A stretch of 64,000 nucleotides of DNA. Source: Natrialba chahannaoensis JCM 10990 (GTDB lineage: Archaea; Halobacteriota; Halobacteria; Halobacteriales; Natrialbaceae). The stretch is from positions 65,613 through 129,612 of the forward strand of contig NZ_AOIN01000064.1 of NCBI RefSeq assembly GCF_000337135.1, read 5' to 3'. The position numbers and the translations under genes were made by a program. The number at the start of each line of letters is the position of its first letter. Position 1 is the first letter of the stretch. Positions 17,284 through 26,100 of this stretch are shown here, piece by piece. The notes beneath the pieces were generated by a model. The model did not search any database. It worked only from the letters and a program-made list of their open reading frames with translations, and was not told where the DNA came from.

Positions 17284-18203
17284 GTACGGAACCCATAGAT
17301 CTCAGCCGGAACGGAAACGACGTGGGGACGATCGGGGATCGACTCGCTCGCTACATCTTCTTTGGATGTGCCGCCGTTACCATTGCAACGACACTCGCAA
17401 TCGTGCTCGTTCTGGTCAACGGCGCGACGGATTTCTTCTCGACCGTCTCGCTCACCGAGTTCTTTACGGGCACCGACTGGTCGCCACGGGCGGCTGACAA
17501 CCCGAGCTTCGGCGTGCTCCCGCTTGTCTGGGGGACGCTGATGATCACGGTCGGTTCGGCGCTGATCGCGATTCCGATCGGCACGCTAACCGCGATCTAC
17601 CTCTCCGAATACGCAAGTTCGCGTGTCCGCCGCGTCGTGAAGCCGACACTCGAGATCCTCGCAGGGATTCCAACGATCGTCTACGGCTTCTTCGCGCTCT
17701 CGTTTATCACCCCGATTCTCCAGCAGATTTACCCCGGCACGGGGACGTTCAACGCTGCTGCGGGGGCGATCGTCGTCGGCGTCATGATCATTCCGATGGT
17801 CTCGTCGATCTCGGAGGACGCAATGTCTTCCGTTCCCGACTCGCTTCGCAACGCCGCCTACGGACTGGGCGCGACGAAGTTCGAAGTCTCGACGCAGGTC
17901 GTGTTACCGGCATCGCTGTCGGGCATTCTCGCCGCGTACGTGCTCGCGATTTCGCGGGCCATCGGCGAGACGATGGCTGTCACGCTTGCAGCCGGCGCAC
18001 TCGCACAGGTGACCATGAACCCGTTCGCCGAGATTCAGACAATGACGGCGTACATGGTCGAAATTGGAACTGGTGACGCCTCGGTCGGCTCCATCGGCTA
18101 CCAGAGCCTGTTCGCGATCGGCCTGACGCTGTTTGCGATGACGTTCCTGATGAACGTGCTCAGTATGTGGATTCGGTCGCGCTACCGGGAGGAGTACCAA
18201 TGA
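17280..18203 (+). CDS. pstC: Phosphate ABC transporter permease PstC
   Basis: 307-residue inner-membrane permease with six hydrophobic helices and the MetI-like coupling region ([51 protein letters not shown]). The signature [15 protein letters not shown] is typical of PstC. The start codon overlaps the pstS stop by four bases (ATGA), so the genes are translationally coupled. It works with PstA as the phosphate channel. Confidence 0.95.
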   Translation: MSTEPIDLSRNGNDVGTIGDRLARYIFFGCAAVTIATTLAIVLVLVNGATDFFSTVSLTEFFTGTDWSPRAADNPSFGVLPLVWGTLMITVGSALIAIPIGTLTAIYLSEYASSRVRRVVKPTLEILAGIPTIVYGFFALSFITPILQQIYPGTGTFNAAAGAIVVGVMIIPMVSSISEDAMSSVPDSLRNAAYGLGATKFEVSTQVVLPASLSGILAAYVLAISRAIGETMAVTLAAGALAQVTMNPFAEIQTMTAYMVEIGTGDASVGSIGYQSLFAIGLTLFAMTFLMNVLSMWIRSRYREEYQ

Positions 18204-19204
18204 GTACCAATACGGATACGAGTACCACGACGACCACGACCACAACCACAAGTACGGGCGGGGATCCCGACGGCTTCGACCCCGACGGCAATGGCTTCGA
18301 CTTCGACGGCTCCTCGATCAAACGCAAACACCAGCTCGGGACGATCTTCCTCGGGCTGTGTTTCGCCGCAACGATGGTCGGCATCGTCGCTCTGGTTGCA
18401 CTCCTCGCGGACGTGCTCCTCGAGGCCCGTGGCTGGCTCACCTGGGAGTTCCTGACGTATCCGCCGTCCCAGATCGCCGAGAACTACGTCCCGAGCAACT
18501 ACGGCGACCTGGCGACCGGCCCCGGCGGCATGTACCCGATGATCATCGGCTCGATCTACCTGATCATTATGACGGCGATCTTCACCCTCTTCCTGGGGGT
18601 CGGCGCAGCGATCTATCTCGAGGAGTACGCGCCTGATTCGAGTCTGACGCGGTTCATCGAGGCGAACATCGCAAACCTCGCCGGTGTCCCCTCGATCGTC
18701 TACGGACTGCTCGGGCTCGCCGTGTTCGTCCGTGCAATGCAGACTGGTGCGAGCCTCATCGCCGGTGCGCTGACGCTGACGCTGCTTATCTTACCGATCG
18801 TCATCGTCCAGTCCCAGGAATCGCTGCGTGCCGTCCCGGACTCGATGCGCCAGGCTTCCTACGGTACCGGTGCGACGAAATGGCAGACCATCCGAAACGT
18901 CGTCCTACCGGAAGCCGTGCCGGGAATCATGACCGGGATCATCCTCTCGCTCTCCCGAGCGATCGGTGAAACCGCACCGATCCTGATGGTCGGTGCGGCG
19001 ACAACGATGTTCACCCCACCGGACCTGACGGATCCAACGGGTTCGTTCGGTGCAATGCCCATGCAGATCTACGAGTGGGCGAAGATGCCCGAGGCTGAGT
19101 TCCAGCACGTCGCCGCAGCCGGGATCGTCGTCCTGCTGACGATCCTCCTGCTCATGAACGCCGTTGCGATCCTCATCCGGAACAAGTACGACAAACGGTC
19201 GTAG
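18200..19204 (+). CDS. pstA: Phosphate ABC transporter permease PstA
   Basis: 334 residues. A Thr/Ser-rich, then Asp/Gly-rich cytoplasmic N-terminus of about 45 residues precedes six membrane helices. The coupling motif [53 protein letters not shown] and [15 protein letters not shown] identify PstA. It begins in an ATGA overlap with pstC. The Thr run at the N-terminus comes from ACGACC-type repeats and is unlikely to be structured. Confidence 0.95.
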   Translation: MSTNTDTSTTTTTTTTTSTGGDPDGFDPDGNGFDFDGSSIKRKHQLGTIFLGLCFAATMVGIVALVALLADVLLEARGWLTWEFLTYPPSQIAENYVPSNYGDLATGPGGMYPMIIGSIYLIIMTAIFTLFLGVGAAIYLEEYAPDSSLTRFIEANIANLAGVPSIVYGLLGLAVFVRAMQTGASLIAGALTLTLLILPIVIVQSQESLRAVPDSMRQASYGTGATKWQTIRNVVLPEAVPGIMTGIILSLSRAIGETAPILMVGAATTMFTPPDLTDPTGSFGAMPMQIYEWAKMPEAEFQHVAAAGIVVLLTILLLMNAVAILIRNKYDKRS

Positions 19205-19316
19205 CTACGCCGGTCCGAATGCCGTCAGGAGTTTGGTAGTCGTTTTCAGTAGTTTTTACTCGAGTACCCCACTCGCCCAGTTCCCGCTGTCGCGGCCACT
19301 GTGCCCGACTATAGCA

Positions 19317-19345
19317 CTATATAGAGGACATAGTATGGTATTTAG
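19317..19345 (+). promoter_or_regulatory. Phosphate box and TATA box of pstB
   Basis: Near-duplicate of the pstS element (CTATATAG, AGGACATAGTA, TGGTATTTAG), again 24 bases before the ATG. It shows that pstB has its own promoter although it lies just after pstA on the same strand. Confidence 0.7.
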
Positions 19346-19369
19346 GGATTCGACCGCTGGAATGGTGTA

Positions 19370-20419
19370 ATGAGCGACCAGACGGACGGTCGACTTGCAG
19401 GAGTTCGATCGGCGCTGTTGTCGATCCGCCCGAACGCGAACGATGGCTCTCTCACAGGCACGAGTGGGAGTTCGAATACCGAACCGCCCGAAATCGCAGC
19501 GGCCAGTAGCGAATCAGAATCGGTGAGCCGGCAGGGGTCGGGAGCCGATTCCAGTGCCAGCGCGGCCGCGTCGACGCAGCCTGATGCGGAGACGACGACA
19601 ACCAGTGAGTCGGGAAGCGGCCTCGCGATGCCGGCCGGCGACAAGCCGCTTGGCTCGCCCCGCGTCGACAACGCCGTCATCGAAGCCCGCGATCTGGACG
19701 TCTTCTACGGCGACACACAGGCCCTCCACGGAATCAACATGGACATTCCCGAGAAGGAGGTCACGGCTCTCATCGGCCCCTCCGGCTGTGGGAAGTCGAC
19801 GTTCCTGCGCTCGATCAACCGGATGAACGACCTCATCGACGTGGCTCGCGTCGAGGGAGATCTCCACTTCCATGGGAAGAACGTCTACGAAGACGATGTC
19901 GACCCCGTCGCCCTCCGGCGCAAGATCGGCATGGTCTTCCAGAAGCCGAACCCGTTCCCGAAGAGCATCTTCGACAACGTCGCCTACGGCCTCCGCGTGC
20001 AGGGCAAGGACGACAACGTCGAGGAGAACGTACTGACCGCACTCGAGCGCGCGGCGTTGCTGGACGAGGTCGAAGACCAACTCGACGAGAGCGGACTGGA
20101 TCTCTCCGGTGGGCAACAACAGCGCCTCTGTATCGCCCGTGCGATTGCGACGGATCCGGAAGTGATCCTGATGGACGAACCGGCCTCTGCGCTCGACCCG
20201 GTTGCAACCTCGAAGATTGAGGACTTGGTCGAAGAGTTAGCCCAGGAGTACACGGTCGCGATCGTCACGCACAACATGCAGCAGGCGGCCCGCATCTCGG
20301 ATAAGACGGCGGTCTTCCTCACAGGCGGTCACCTCGTCGAGTTCGACGACACGAGCAAAATTTTCGAAAATCCCGAGAGCGATCGGGTCGAGGATTACAT
20401 TACCGGCAAATTCGGGTAG
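19370..20419 (+). CDS. pstB: Phosphate ABC transporter ATP-binding protein
   Basis: 349 residues: an unusual Ser/Thr/Glu-rich N-terminal extension of about 100 residues, then a complete PstB. Walker A is GPSGCGKST, the Q-loop lies in [22 protein letters not shown], the signature is LSGGQQQR, Walker B is [13 protein letters not shown], and the H-loop is [11 protein letters not shown]. PstB proteins are normally about 250-290 residues. The extension looks disordered, and an in-frame ATG near 19628 would give the usual length. The promoter element 24 bases before ATG 19370 supports the long form. Confidence 0.93.
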   Translation: MSDQTDGRLAGVRSALLSIRPNANDGSLTGTSGSSNTEPPEIAAASSESESVSRQGSGADSSASAAASTQPDAETTTTSESGSGLAMPAGDKPLGSPRVDNAVIEARDLDVFYGDTQALHGINMDIPEKEVTALIGPSGCGKSTFLRSINRMNDLIDVARVEGDLHFHGKNVYEDDVDPVALRRKIGMVFQKPNPFPKSIFDNVAYGLRVQGKDDNVEENVLTALERAALLDEVEDQLDESGLDLSGGQQQRLCIARAIATDPEVILMDEPASALDPVATSKIEDLVEELAQEYTVAIVTHNMQQAARISDKTAVFLTGGHLVEFDDTSKIFENPESDRVEDYITGKFG

Positions 20420-20511
20420 TCCGTCTGTCGGAGGCAGTTCGGTCTGTTTCGTCTCTCTGTGTCTCGTTTTCACCGCATACAACGGTCGAATCGCACGCTC
20501 TCACCGGTTGG

Positions 20512-21363
20512 CTACAGCGCTAACACGACGAACAGCACCACGTAGCCGGCAGCGACGAGCAGCGCCAGACGAACACCGCGGTGGTTCAGCAGAAACCGTA
20601 ATGGTGTGTCATCCACGACGCGTTCGCGGAGTGTGCGTGGCTCGCGCCGAATTTCAACCTGTGAGAGCGCGAAGGCGCTGGGTCGGACGGGTGCGTCGGT
20701 CCGGCGGGCCGTGAGTTCGTGTACTGAAATGGTATGGTTCGCGGTGAGAGCTTCTTTTTCGACTGCTGGATCGTGCTTGATCAGCAGTCCGGCACAGGGT
20801 TTGCAGAGGGTGACGTGCGACGGGGCCGGACGACCATCGTCGCTGGCTGGCACGTCGGTCCAGGCGACGAGTTCGGTCGGATCACTGCGTTCGGCTCCAC
20901 AGCGTGTACAGCACTGATCGGCTGGCGTCCGTAATCGGGCGACGGGTTTGGGTGCAGTCCGCTCGGGAAAGAGCGGCGCGTCGTCGCGAACGTCGTCGAA
21001 GGCATTGTTGTGCTGGTGGATGACGCCGTGGCAGGGCCGACAGAGCGTGAGGAGGTTCTCTAGTTCGTCGGGGCCGCCAGCGGAGCGTGGAACGATATGG
21101 TGGGCCTGAAGGGTTTGGTTGTCGGCTCCGCAGCGGGTGCAGGCGTAGTTGTCTCGCCGTAGCGTTTGCTGGCGGAGTTCCTCCCAGCCGTCGCCGTAGC
21201 CGCGGTCGTCGTAGTCATGCCCGTTGTCACTATCGCTGCTATCGCTGTAGCCGTTGTCGCTGTCGCTGCGGTCGTCACCGCTACGACCGCCGTCACCACG
21301 GCCACTGGAACCCCTGCGATCGGACTCGTCTCGATCCGCGCCGGACACGCTCCCATCAGCCAT
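20512..21363 (-). CDS. HNH endonuclease-domain protein with C-terminal membrane helix
   Basis: 283 residues. After a Ser/Asp/Gly-rich N-terminus of about 55 residues comes an HNH module: RRDNYACTRCGADNQTLQAHHIVPRSAGGPDELENLLTLCRPCHGVIHQ, with paired CxxC knuckles and the His-His-Asn catalytic layout. A second zinc-type CxxC pair follows (CCTRCGAE...CKPC). The last 25 residues (GVRLALLVAAGYVVLFVVLAL) form a hydrophobic helix, so the protein is probably membrane-anchored. It sits between pstB and a second phoU but is on the opposite strand. Its substrate is unknown. Confidence 0.8.
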   Translation of the reverse strand: MADGSVSGADRDESDRRGSSGRGDGGRSGDDRSDSDNGYSDSSDSDNGHDYDDRGYGDGWEELRQQTLRRDNYACTRCGADNQTLQAHHIVPRSAGGPDELENLLTLCRPCHGVIHQHNNAFDDVRDDAPLFPERTAPKPVARLRTPADQCCTRCGAERSDPTELVAWTDVPASDDGRPAPSHVTLCKPCAGLLIKHDPAVEKEALTANHTISVHELTARRTDAPVRPSAFALSQVEIRREPRTLRERVVDDTPLRFLLNHRGVRLALLVAAGYVVLFVVLAL

Positions 21364-21508
21364 CGCTTTCGAACGCCTACGTGACGGAGTTGCAAAGACG
21401 CATCGGCGGTGATCGACCTCGCAGCCACACCATCTGTCCCGAACTACGACACCTGTTGCACCTGCACCGCGAATCTTTAGGGAACAGGGTCGGCGTCGCC
21501 ACCGGAAG

Positions 21509-21736
21509 GTGTTACAGACCATCAAAGGCGTTGTCTACCGCGACTCCCACGGTGTCCCGATCGAAGAAATCGACGAACGCGATATCGAGCACCCGAACGA
21601 CGCACTCTTCAACGTGACGACGGTAGCGATCTGTAGTTCGGATCTGCACATGTTGAAGGTCGTGCGGGGGCAGGCAAGGAACTGTTCTTCGACCACTTGC
21701 TGGTCCGGCAGTCGGACAGTCGTCGATTGTCTCTGA
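21509..21736 (+). pseudogene. Remnant of a zinc-dependent alcohol dehydrogenase gene
   Basis: About 50 codons from GTG 21509 (GVVYRDSHGVPIEEIDERDIEHPNDALFNVTTVAICSSDLHML) match the N-terminus of MDR-family zinc alcohol/formaldehyde dehydrogenases, including the catalytic-site stretch where C-G-S-D-L-H is normal (here C-S-S-D-L-H). After that the sequence loses similarity and stops by 21736, where a full gene would run past 1 kb. No further domain was found before phoU, so it is a truncated remnant. Confidence 0.65.
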
Positions 21737-21806
21737 AAACTGAAATCGGTACACGACGTGCAGACCGCTACCAATATTTATCAGTGACCGGCGTGCTGTC
21801 TGCAGT

Positions 21807-22478
21807 ATGGCCAGACAATCCTACCAGGAGAAACTCGCGGAACTCCGCGAGGACATCCTCTACATGAGCGAGGTCGTGATGGAACGACTTCGCATGGGCC
21901 TCGACGCCTTAGAACAGAAAGACGAGGACCTCGCGAACGAAGTAATCACCGGTGACAGCGAGGTCAACCAAATGTACCTCGACCTCGAACAGCAGTGTAT
22001 CGAACTGCTCGCGCTCCAACAGCCTGTCGCGAGCGACCTGCGTTTTATCGCGGCCTCGTTCAAGATCATCACCGACCTGGAGCGAATCGGCGACCTCGCG
22101 GTCAACCTTGGCGAGTACACGCTCGAGGCCAAACACGACCTCTTCCCCGATGTCGACGTCCAGGAAATGGGCGAGATGACCCTCGAGATGATCGAAGAAT
22201 CCATGGTCGCCTACGACACCGAAGACACCGACGGCTGCCGACAGCTCGCCGAGCGCGACGACGACCTCGACCACTTCGCCGAGCGGGCGAGCGAGATCGT
22301 CGTCCGCGACCTCATCGAACGGGAACTCGAGTCCCCCGACGAAGTTGAGCAGTTGCTCCAGGATGTCTCGCGGCTGTTGCTCACAATTCGTGACCTAGAA
22401 CGAGTGGGCGACCACGCGGTCAATATCGCCGCGCGAACGCTGTATATGGTCGAAAACGACGACGAACTGATTTACTGA
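21807..22478 (+). CDS. phoU: Phosphate signalling complex protein PhoU
   Basis: 223 residues, all-helical, two PhoU repeats: SDLRFIAASFKIITDLERIGDLAVNLGEY and LLLTIRDLERVGDHAVNIAARTLYMVENDD, each with the metal-binding E(R)xGD(L/H)A(V) core. Binds the Pst transporter and represses phosphate uptake in other organisms. It is the second PhoU homologue in the window; this one lacks the DNA-binding domain. The promoter CAATATTTATC (about 21771-21781) is about 26 bases before the ATG. No phosphate-box copy is evident. Confidence 0.93.
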   Translation: MARQSYQEKLAELREDILYMSEVVMERLRMGLDALEQKDEDLANEVITGDSEVNQMYLDLEQQCIELLALQQPVASDLRFIAASFKIITDLERIGDLAVNLGEYTLEAKHDLFPDVDVQEMGEMTLEMIEESMVAYDTEDTDGCRQLAERDDDLDHFAERASEIVVRDLIERELESPDEVEQLLQDVSRLLLTIRDLERVGDHAVNIAARTLYMVENDDELIY

Positions 22479-22591
22479 CGGTCTCGCGTTGTAGCGATTG
22501 ATCGTCTGATAGTTACGGGCGGCGTGACTATGTGACGGTTGCGGTCGGTATGACGGCGTGACAATTGTACGCGGTGTATGGGTGGGTCGAT

Positions 22592-22966
22592 TTATTGCGC
22601 CCCTTCCAGCACAACCCGGCCAGTCGCATCGACAGTCACCGTTCGACCAGCATAGGTGAACGTCACACTGCCGCCAGCCCGGTCGAGTTTGGCAGCGTCA
22701 CTCGAGCCATCAAAGAGTGCATCCAGTGCCGCCGGGTCGACGGCGTTGTAGAGTGGCTCAAGTTCGTCTGCAACAGCGAGTACGTCGAGGTCCTCTTGCG
22801 TAGCGATGGCGGAGATGACCGCGACGCTCGGTGGCTGTTCGGTGTCGGCTTGGAAGGTAAACTGGCTATCGTCAGTGGTCGACCGATCGTCGGTGTCGGT
22901 TGTCTCGGAGGCGGATTCGGTTGTCGATGATGACGTTGCGGTGGACGAGTGAGCACGCTGTTTCAT
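22592..22966 (-). CDS. HalOD1 output-domain protein
   Basis: 124 residues. A Ser/Thr/Asp-rich N-terminus of about 40 residues is followed by a HalOD1-type domain (PPSVAVISAIATQEDLDVLAVADELEPLYNAVDPAALDALF...VTFTYAGRTVTVDATGRVVLE). This output domain is found in many haloarchaeal two-component and stand-alone regulators, and its molecular action is unknown. It lies 54 bases downstream of an HTH regulator on the same strand, but ACTTAAAAGG near 23017-23027 could be its own TATA box. Confidence 0.8.
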   Translation of the reverse strand: MKQRAHSSTATSSSTTESASETTDTDDRSTTDDSQFTFQADTEQPPSVAVISAIATQEDLDVLAVADELEPLYNAVDPAALDALFDGSSDAAKLDRAGGSVTFTYAGRTVTVDATGRVVLEGAQ

Positions 22967-23019
22967 AGTTGAAGAACGGCAGGGAACCGGGAAAGCCCGT
23001 TCGTTGGGTGGCCAACCTT

Positions 23020-23661
23020 TTAAGTAGGGTCATCAGCGATCGTGTGCCAGAGCAGATTTGCCTGTCCGCGTCGGAGTCGAGCCGAAAGCGCCTGATCCGA
23101 AATGCCAAGTTCGTCCGAAACTTCCGACAGCGTCGCCGCTCGAGGCACGTCGAAGTACCCCCGGTCGAGTGCCGTCTGAAGCGCCTCGCGCTGGTGTTCG
23201 GTGAGTCCGTACTGTTTCGTCTCAGCCTCGTGCTCGTGGTACATCCGCCGCACCTGAAAGCCAACTCCCTTTTCGAGACAGCGCTCTCGGTACTCGAGTA
23301 GGACGTCTCGGGACGGCACGCGAGCGCTCACCACTGTTTCGTCGCTGACCGTGATGTCGATGAGCGCGACGTTGTACTCGGCCGCCAGCGGGTAGGTCAG
23401 CTTTGTCGCTGCCTCGTCGGTGAGCGTGACACCATACAGGTTCCGATCACCGACGGATTCGAGTGTCGTGTAGTTCTCGATCGTCTGGTCGGACTCGAGT
23501 GCGTCCTCAAACGCGGCGAAGTCGTCACCGAACGCCCAGAAGAGGAGTTTCGTGGTGCCGGCCTGTGACCCGTAAAGTTCTTCGATCTGGAGTTTTTCTG
23601 CAGCCTGGGCTGCCGATTTGAGGATGGGTGTTCGGAGCTCGTACTCGACGATGAGAGACAC
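23020..23661 (-). CDS. Bacterio-opsin activator-type HTH regulator
   Basis: 213 residues if started at GTG 23661 (VSLIVEYELRTPIL), the normal N-terminus of this family. The N-terminal two thirds are the sensory/effector half. The C-terminus (YGLTEHQREALQTALDRGYFDVPRAATLSEVSDELGISDQALSARLRRGQANLL) is the HTH_10 DNA-binding domain of Bat-like regulators. The frame stays open upstream through a tandem repeat, but that part is low-complexity (QKYRNTE) and rejected as coding. Target genes are unknown. Confidence 0.85.
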   Translation of the reverse strand: MSLIVEYELRTPILKSAAQAAEKLQIEELYGSQAGTTKLLFWAFGDDFAAFEDALESDQTIENYTTLESVGDRNLYGVTLTDEAATKLTYPLAAEYNVALIDITVSDETVVSARVPSRDVLLEYRERCLEKGVGFQVRRMYHEHEAETKQYGLTEHQREALQTALDRGYFDVPRAATLSEVSDELGISDQALSARLRRGQANLLWHTIADDPT

Positions 23662-23738
23662 GGCTATGCTTCCGTGAGCGAAGGCGATGACTGTTCGGAC
23701 GAGACAGTGATGGCGACTGTCGTCATTTTGTACTTGTG

Positions 23739-23860
23739 TTTCTGTGTTTCTGTATTTCTGTATTTCTGTATTTCTGTATTTCTGTGTTGCTGTGTGGTTG
23801 TGCCGTTCTGTATCTGTGTTGCTGTGTCGTTCAGTATCCGTGTCGTTGTGTCGCATCTGT
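23739..23860 (+). repeat. Tandem TTTCTGTR octamer repeat
   Basis: Six consecutive octamers (TTTCTGTG or TTTCTGTA) run from 23739 to 23786, followed by decayed copies to about 23860. The repeat lies 78 bases upstream of the GTG start of the HTH regulator, in its promoter region, and is AT-richer than the surroundings. Confidence 0.8.
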
Positions 23861-23940
23861 GATGCTCTGGTATCTGTGTGGCCCCACAGTTGGTTGCAGT
23901 GTCACTATAGAGCCACGTCGACATCCCCACCTCCTCCCCC

Positions 23941-24360
23941 TCACGGTTCGGCTCCAGGCTCCGGACATCCGTCCCTCCCACGCGCGTCCTCAGCTTCGCG
24001 ACGCGCCGGCACACCCGTTAGCAACTGCCCAACATCGTCGATGTTCCGTGTCTCGAGTAGCACTTCCGCGGCCGTCCTAATGCTGGCATCCGACTCGAGT
24101 ACCACCCCGTGACAGCGCGCGTAGCACTCGAGCCAGCGATGCATCGCGTACTCGAGCGAGTCGAGTTCGGCTGGCGAGAGCGGAGCGGGTCGACCGCCGG
24201 TGCGGGCATCGATGTAGACCGCGATGGCCTGGCCGACGCCGTCACGGAGGTACTGTGGTGCGAACGTCGGTCCGAGTGGTTCGTTTCCGCGGTGGAGTGC
24301 AGCGTGCTCGCGCTCGGCGCGCCGGGCGAGCGCAGCGATTTGAGGGCCGTACTCACTCAT
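23941..24360 (-). CDS. Conserved protein of unknown function downstream of the ETF operon
   Basis: 139 residues, mainly helical, with no membrane segment or cysteine motif. N-terminus MSEYGPQIAALARRAEREHAAL; a Ser/Ala/Glu-rich middle; the C-terminal 20 residues are basic and low-complexity. It starts 54 bases after fixC on the same strand, so it is probably the last gene of the etfBA-fixC operon and may assist electron transfer or flavoprotein assembly. No family name recognised. Confidence 0.65.
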   Translation of the reverse strand: MSEYGPQIAALARRAEREHAALHRGNEPLGPTFAPQYLRDGVGQAIAVYIDARTGGRPAPLSPAELDSLEYAMHRWLECYARCHGVVLESDASIRTAAEVLLETRNIDDVGQLLTGVPARREAEDARGRDGCPEPGAEP

Positions 24361-24414
24361 GGCGCGACCCTCCGCCTGACTGCGAACGACACCGGAATTG
24401 CCGCGTGCTCACAC

Positions 24415-26100
24415 TCATCCCTCGCGGAACTCGACGCCCTTGCCGCCGCGGGGGTGTTCCCACTCGGTGTCGGCGACGACGGCGCAGGTACCACACTCGA
24501 CGCAGGGCTGGGTGTCGAGGCTGACGACGGTCTCTGCAGTGCCGTTGCGTTTGACCTCTTCGGAGCGATAGCAGCCCCCGCCGAAGTCCTCTGCGCTGAC
24601 GGGACAGGCGTACACTGCCGCGCCGCTGGCCTCGAAGGACGCGTCTCGAACTTCGATGTGTGGGTTGCCGACGTCCGTATCGTAGGTGAGGTCACCAATC
24701 CGCTCGTCGAGCGACGGTGGCTCGACTGAACTCTCCCAATGCAGCGTTCGCCCGTGTTCCTCTCCGATGATCGACGGCAGGGTGACGTAGCCCGTTCGCG
24801 TGTCGGGCAGCATCGAGACGAGGAATGGCGAGTTGTACGCCCGCTGCAGCACGCGGTCCGCGATCGGGTTGCCGATTGCGAGCGAGCCAACGCGGGAGTC
24901 GAGCACCCGTTCGACGGCGTCTGTCACCCGGTCGCGCTCACCAACGGTTCGTGCGAGGTCGTACCGCCGCGGCCGAAGCTTGTCCATCGTGCCCGAGTCC
25001 TCGAGCATCTGCGTATAGCGCCGGCCCGCAGCGGCCGGGTCGGCGTTCCCACGCGTGACTGCGAAGGCGTCGGCAGCGAGCGCGCCGGCCGTGACGGCGT
25101 GGTTCATCCCCTTGATGATCGGCCCCTGTGCCTGCATCTGACCTGCCGCGTCGCCGACCAGAACGAGCCGGTCCTGATACGGCTCGCGGTGGGCAACCTT
25201 CTTCGAGTCGGGGACGAGCTTTGCCGAATACTCGCGCTCGTCGTACTCGTCGCCGAGCCACCGCGCGAGCAGCGGGTGGGTAAGCAAGGCGTCGAGTAGT
25301 TCGTGCGGTTCGGCCTGTTCCTCGACGAGGCTGTCGAGGTGGAAGACGGTCCCGATAGATAGCGACTCCTCGTTCGTATAGAGGAAGCCGCCGCCGCGAA
25401 CGTCCTCGAAGAGGTCGCCCGAGAACAGGTGCGCGACACCCTCGTCCTCGTCGATATCGAACCGGTCGTCGATCACGTTGGGCTCCATCTCGACGACGGC
25501 CTTGACGCCCTGGAACCACTCGTTCGGGTCTTCCCAGTCCATCAAACCCGCCTCACGGGCGAGTTCGGAGTTGACGCCGTCGGCGGCGATGATGATCTCG
25601 GCCTCGATCGGGTCGAGTTCGTCGCAGGTGACGCCGGTGATACGGCCGCGTTCGCGCAGGAGACCGTTCACCCGAACGTTCGTCAGAACCCCACCGCCGG
25701 TCTCGCTGGTCTTCTCGTGGACGCGCTCTGCGAGCCAGGAGTCCATCGGCCGACGGAGGACGGCGTCACACCAGTCGGTGTCGTCCTCGTGGAGGTCGGT
25801 CAGATCGTAGCTCTTGACCTTGTTGCCGGCCACGTTGTGGATGTAGTAGTCCGTGACGGGCCGTTCGGACGCTTCCTCTCGGAAGCCGTCGAACAGGTCG
25901 TCGATCGTGTAGGGAGCGGACTCCTCGGCATAGATCAGGCCGCCGGAGACGTTCTTCGAACCCGCATCCATTCCTCGTTCGAGCACGAGCGTTTCGATAC
26001 CGTGGTCTGCGAGTCGTGACGCCGCCGCAGCGCCGCCGGGACCGCAGCCGACGACGACGGCCTCGTAGTGCTCACGGTCTGTCTCGTTCGTTTCAGTCAT
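24415..26100 (-). CDS. fixC: FAD-dependent ETF-quinone oxidoreductase (FixC) fused to FixX-like ferredoxin
   Basis: 561 residues. The N-terminus EAVVVGCGPGGAAAASRLADHGIETLVLERG binds FAD; mid-protein RLVLVGDAAGQMQAQGPIIKGMNHAVTAG is the second FAD motif. From about residue 480 a ferredoxin-like domain appears with ACPVSAEDF and CVECGTC, the four cysteines of a FixX-type 4Fe-4S cluster. FixC and FixX are separate in most bacteria; here they form one chain, as in eukaryotic ETF-QO. It accepts electrons from EtfAB and passes them to menaquinone. ATG overlaps the end of etfA by 8 bases. Confidence 0.9.
   Translation of the reverse strand: MTETNETDREHYEAVVVGCGPGGAAAASRLADHGIETLVLERGMDAGSKNVSGGLIYAEESAPYTIDDLFDGFREEASERPVTDYYIHNVAGNKVKSYDLTDLHEDDTDWCDAVLRRPMDSWLAERVHEKTSETGGGVLTNVRVNGLLRERGRITGVTCDELDPIEAEIIIAADGVNSELAREAGLMDWEDPNEWFQGVKAVVEMEPNVIDDRFDIDEDEGVAHLFSGDLFEDVRGGGFLYTNEESLSIGTVFHLDSLVEEQAEPHELLDALLTHPLLARWLGDEYDEREYSAKLVPDSKKVAHREPYQDRLVLVGDAAGQMQAQGPIIKGMNHAVTAGALAADAFAVTRGNADPAAAGRRYTQMLEDSGTMDKLRPRRYDLARTVGERDRVTDAVERVLDSRVGSLAIGNPIADRVLQRAYNSPFLVSMLPDTRTGYVTLPSIIGEEHGRTLHWESSVEPPSLDERIGDLTYDTDVGNPHIEVRDASFEASGAAVYACPVSAEDFGGGCYRSEEVKRNGTAETVVSLDTQPCVECGTCAVVADTEWEHPRGGKGVEFREG

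Noticed and set aside
23662..23856. N-terminal extension of the HTH regulator through the octamer repeat
   Set aside because: The extension is low-complexity (QKYRNTE repeats), and family members begin at the VSLIVEYEL segment, where a GTG codon is available.
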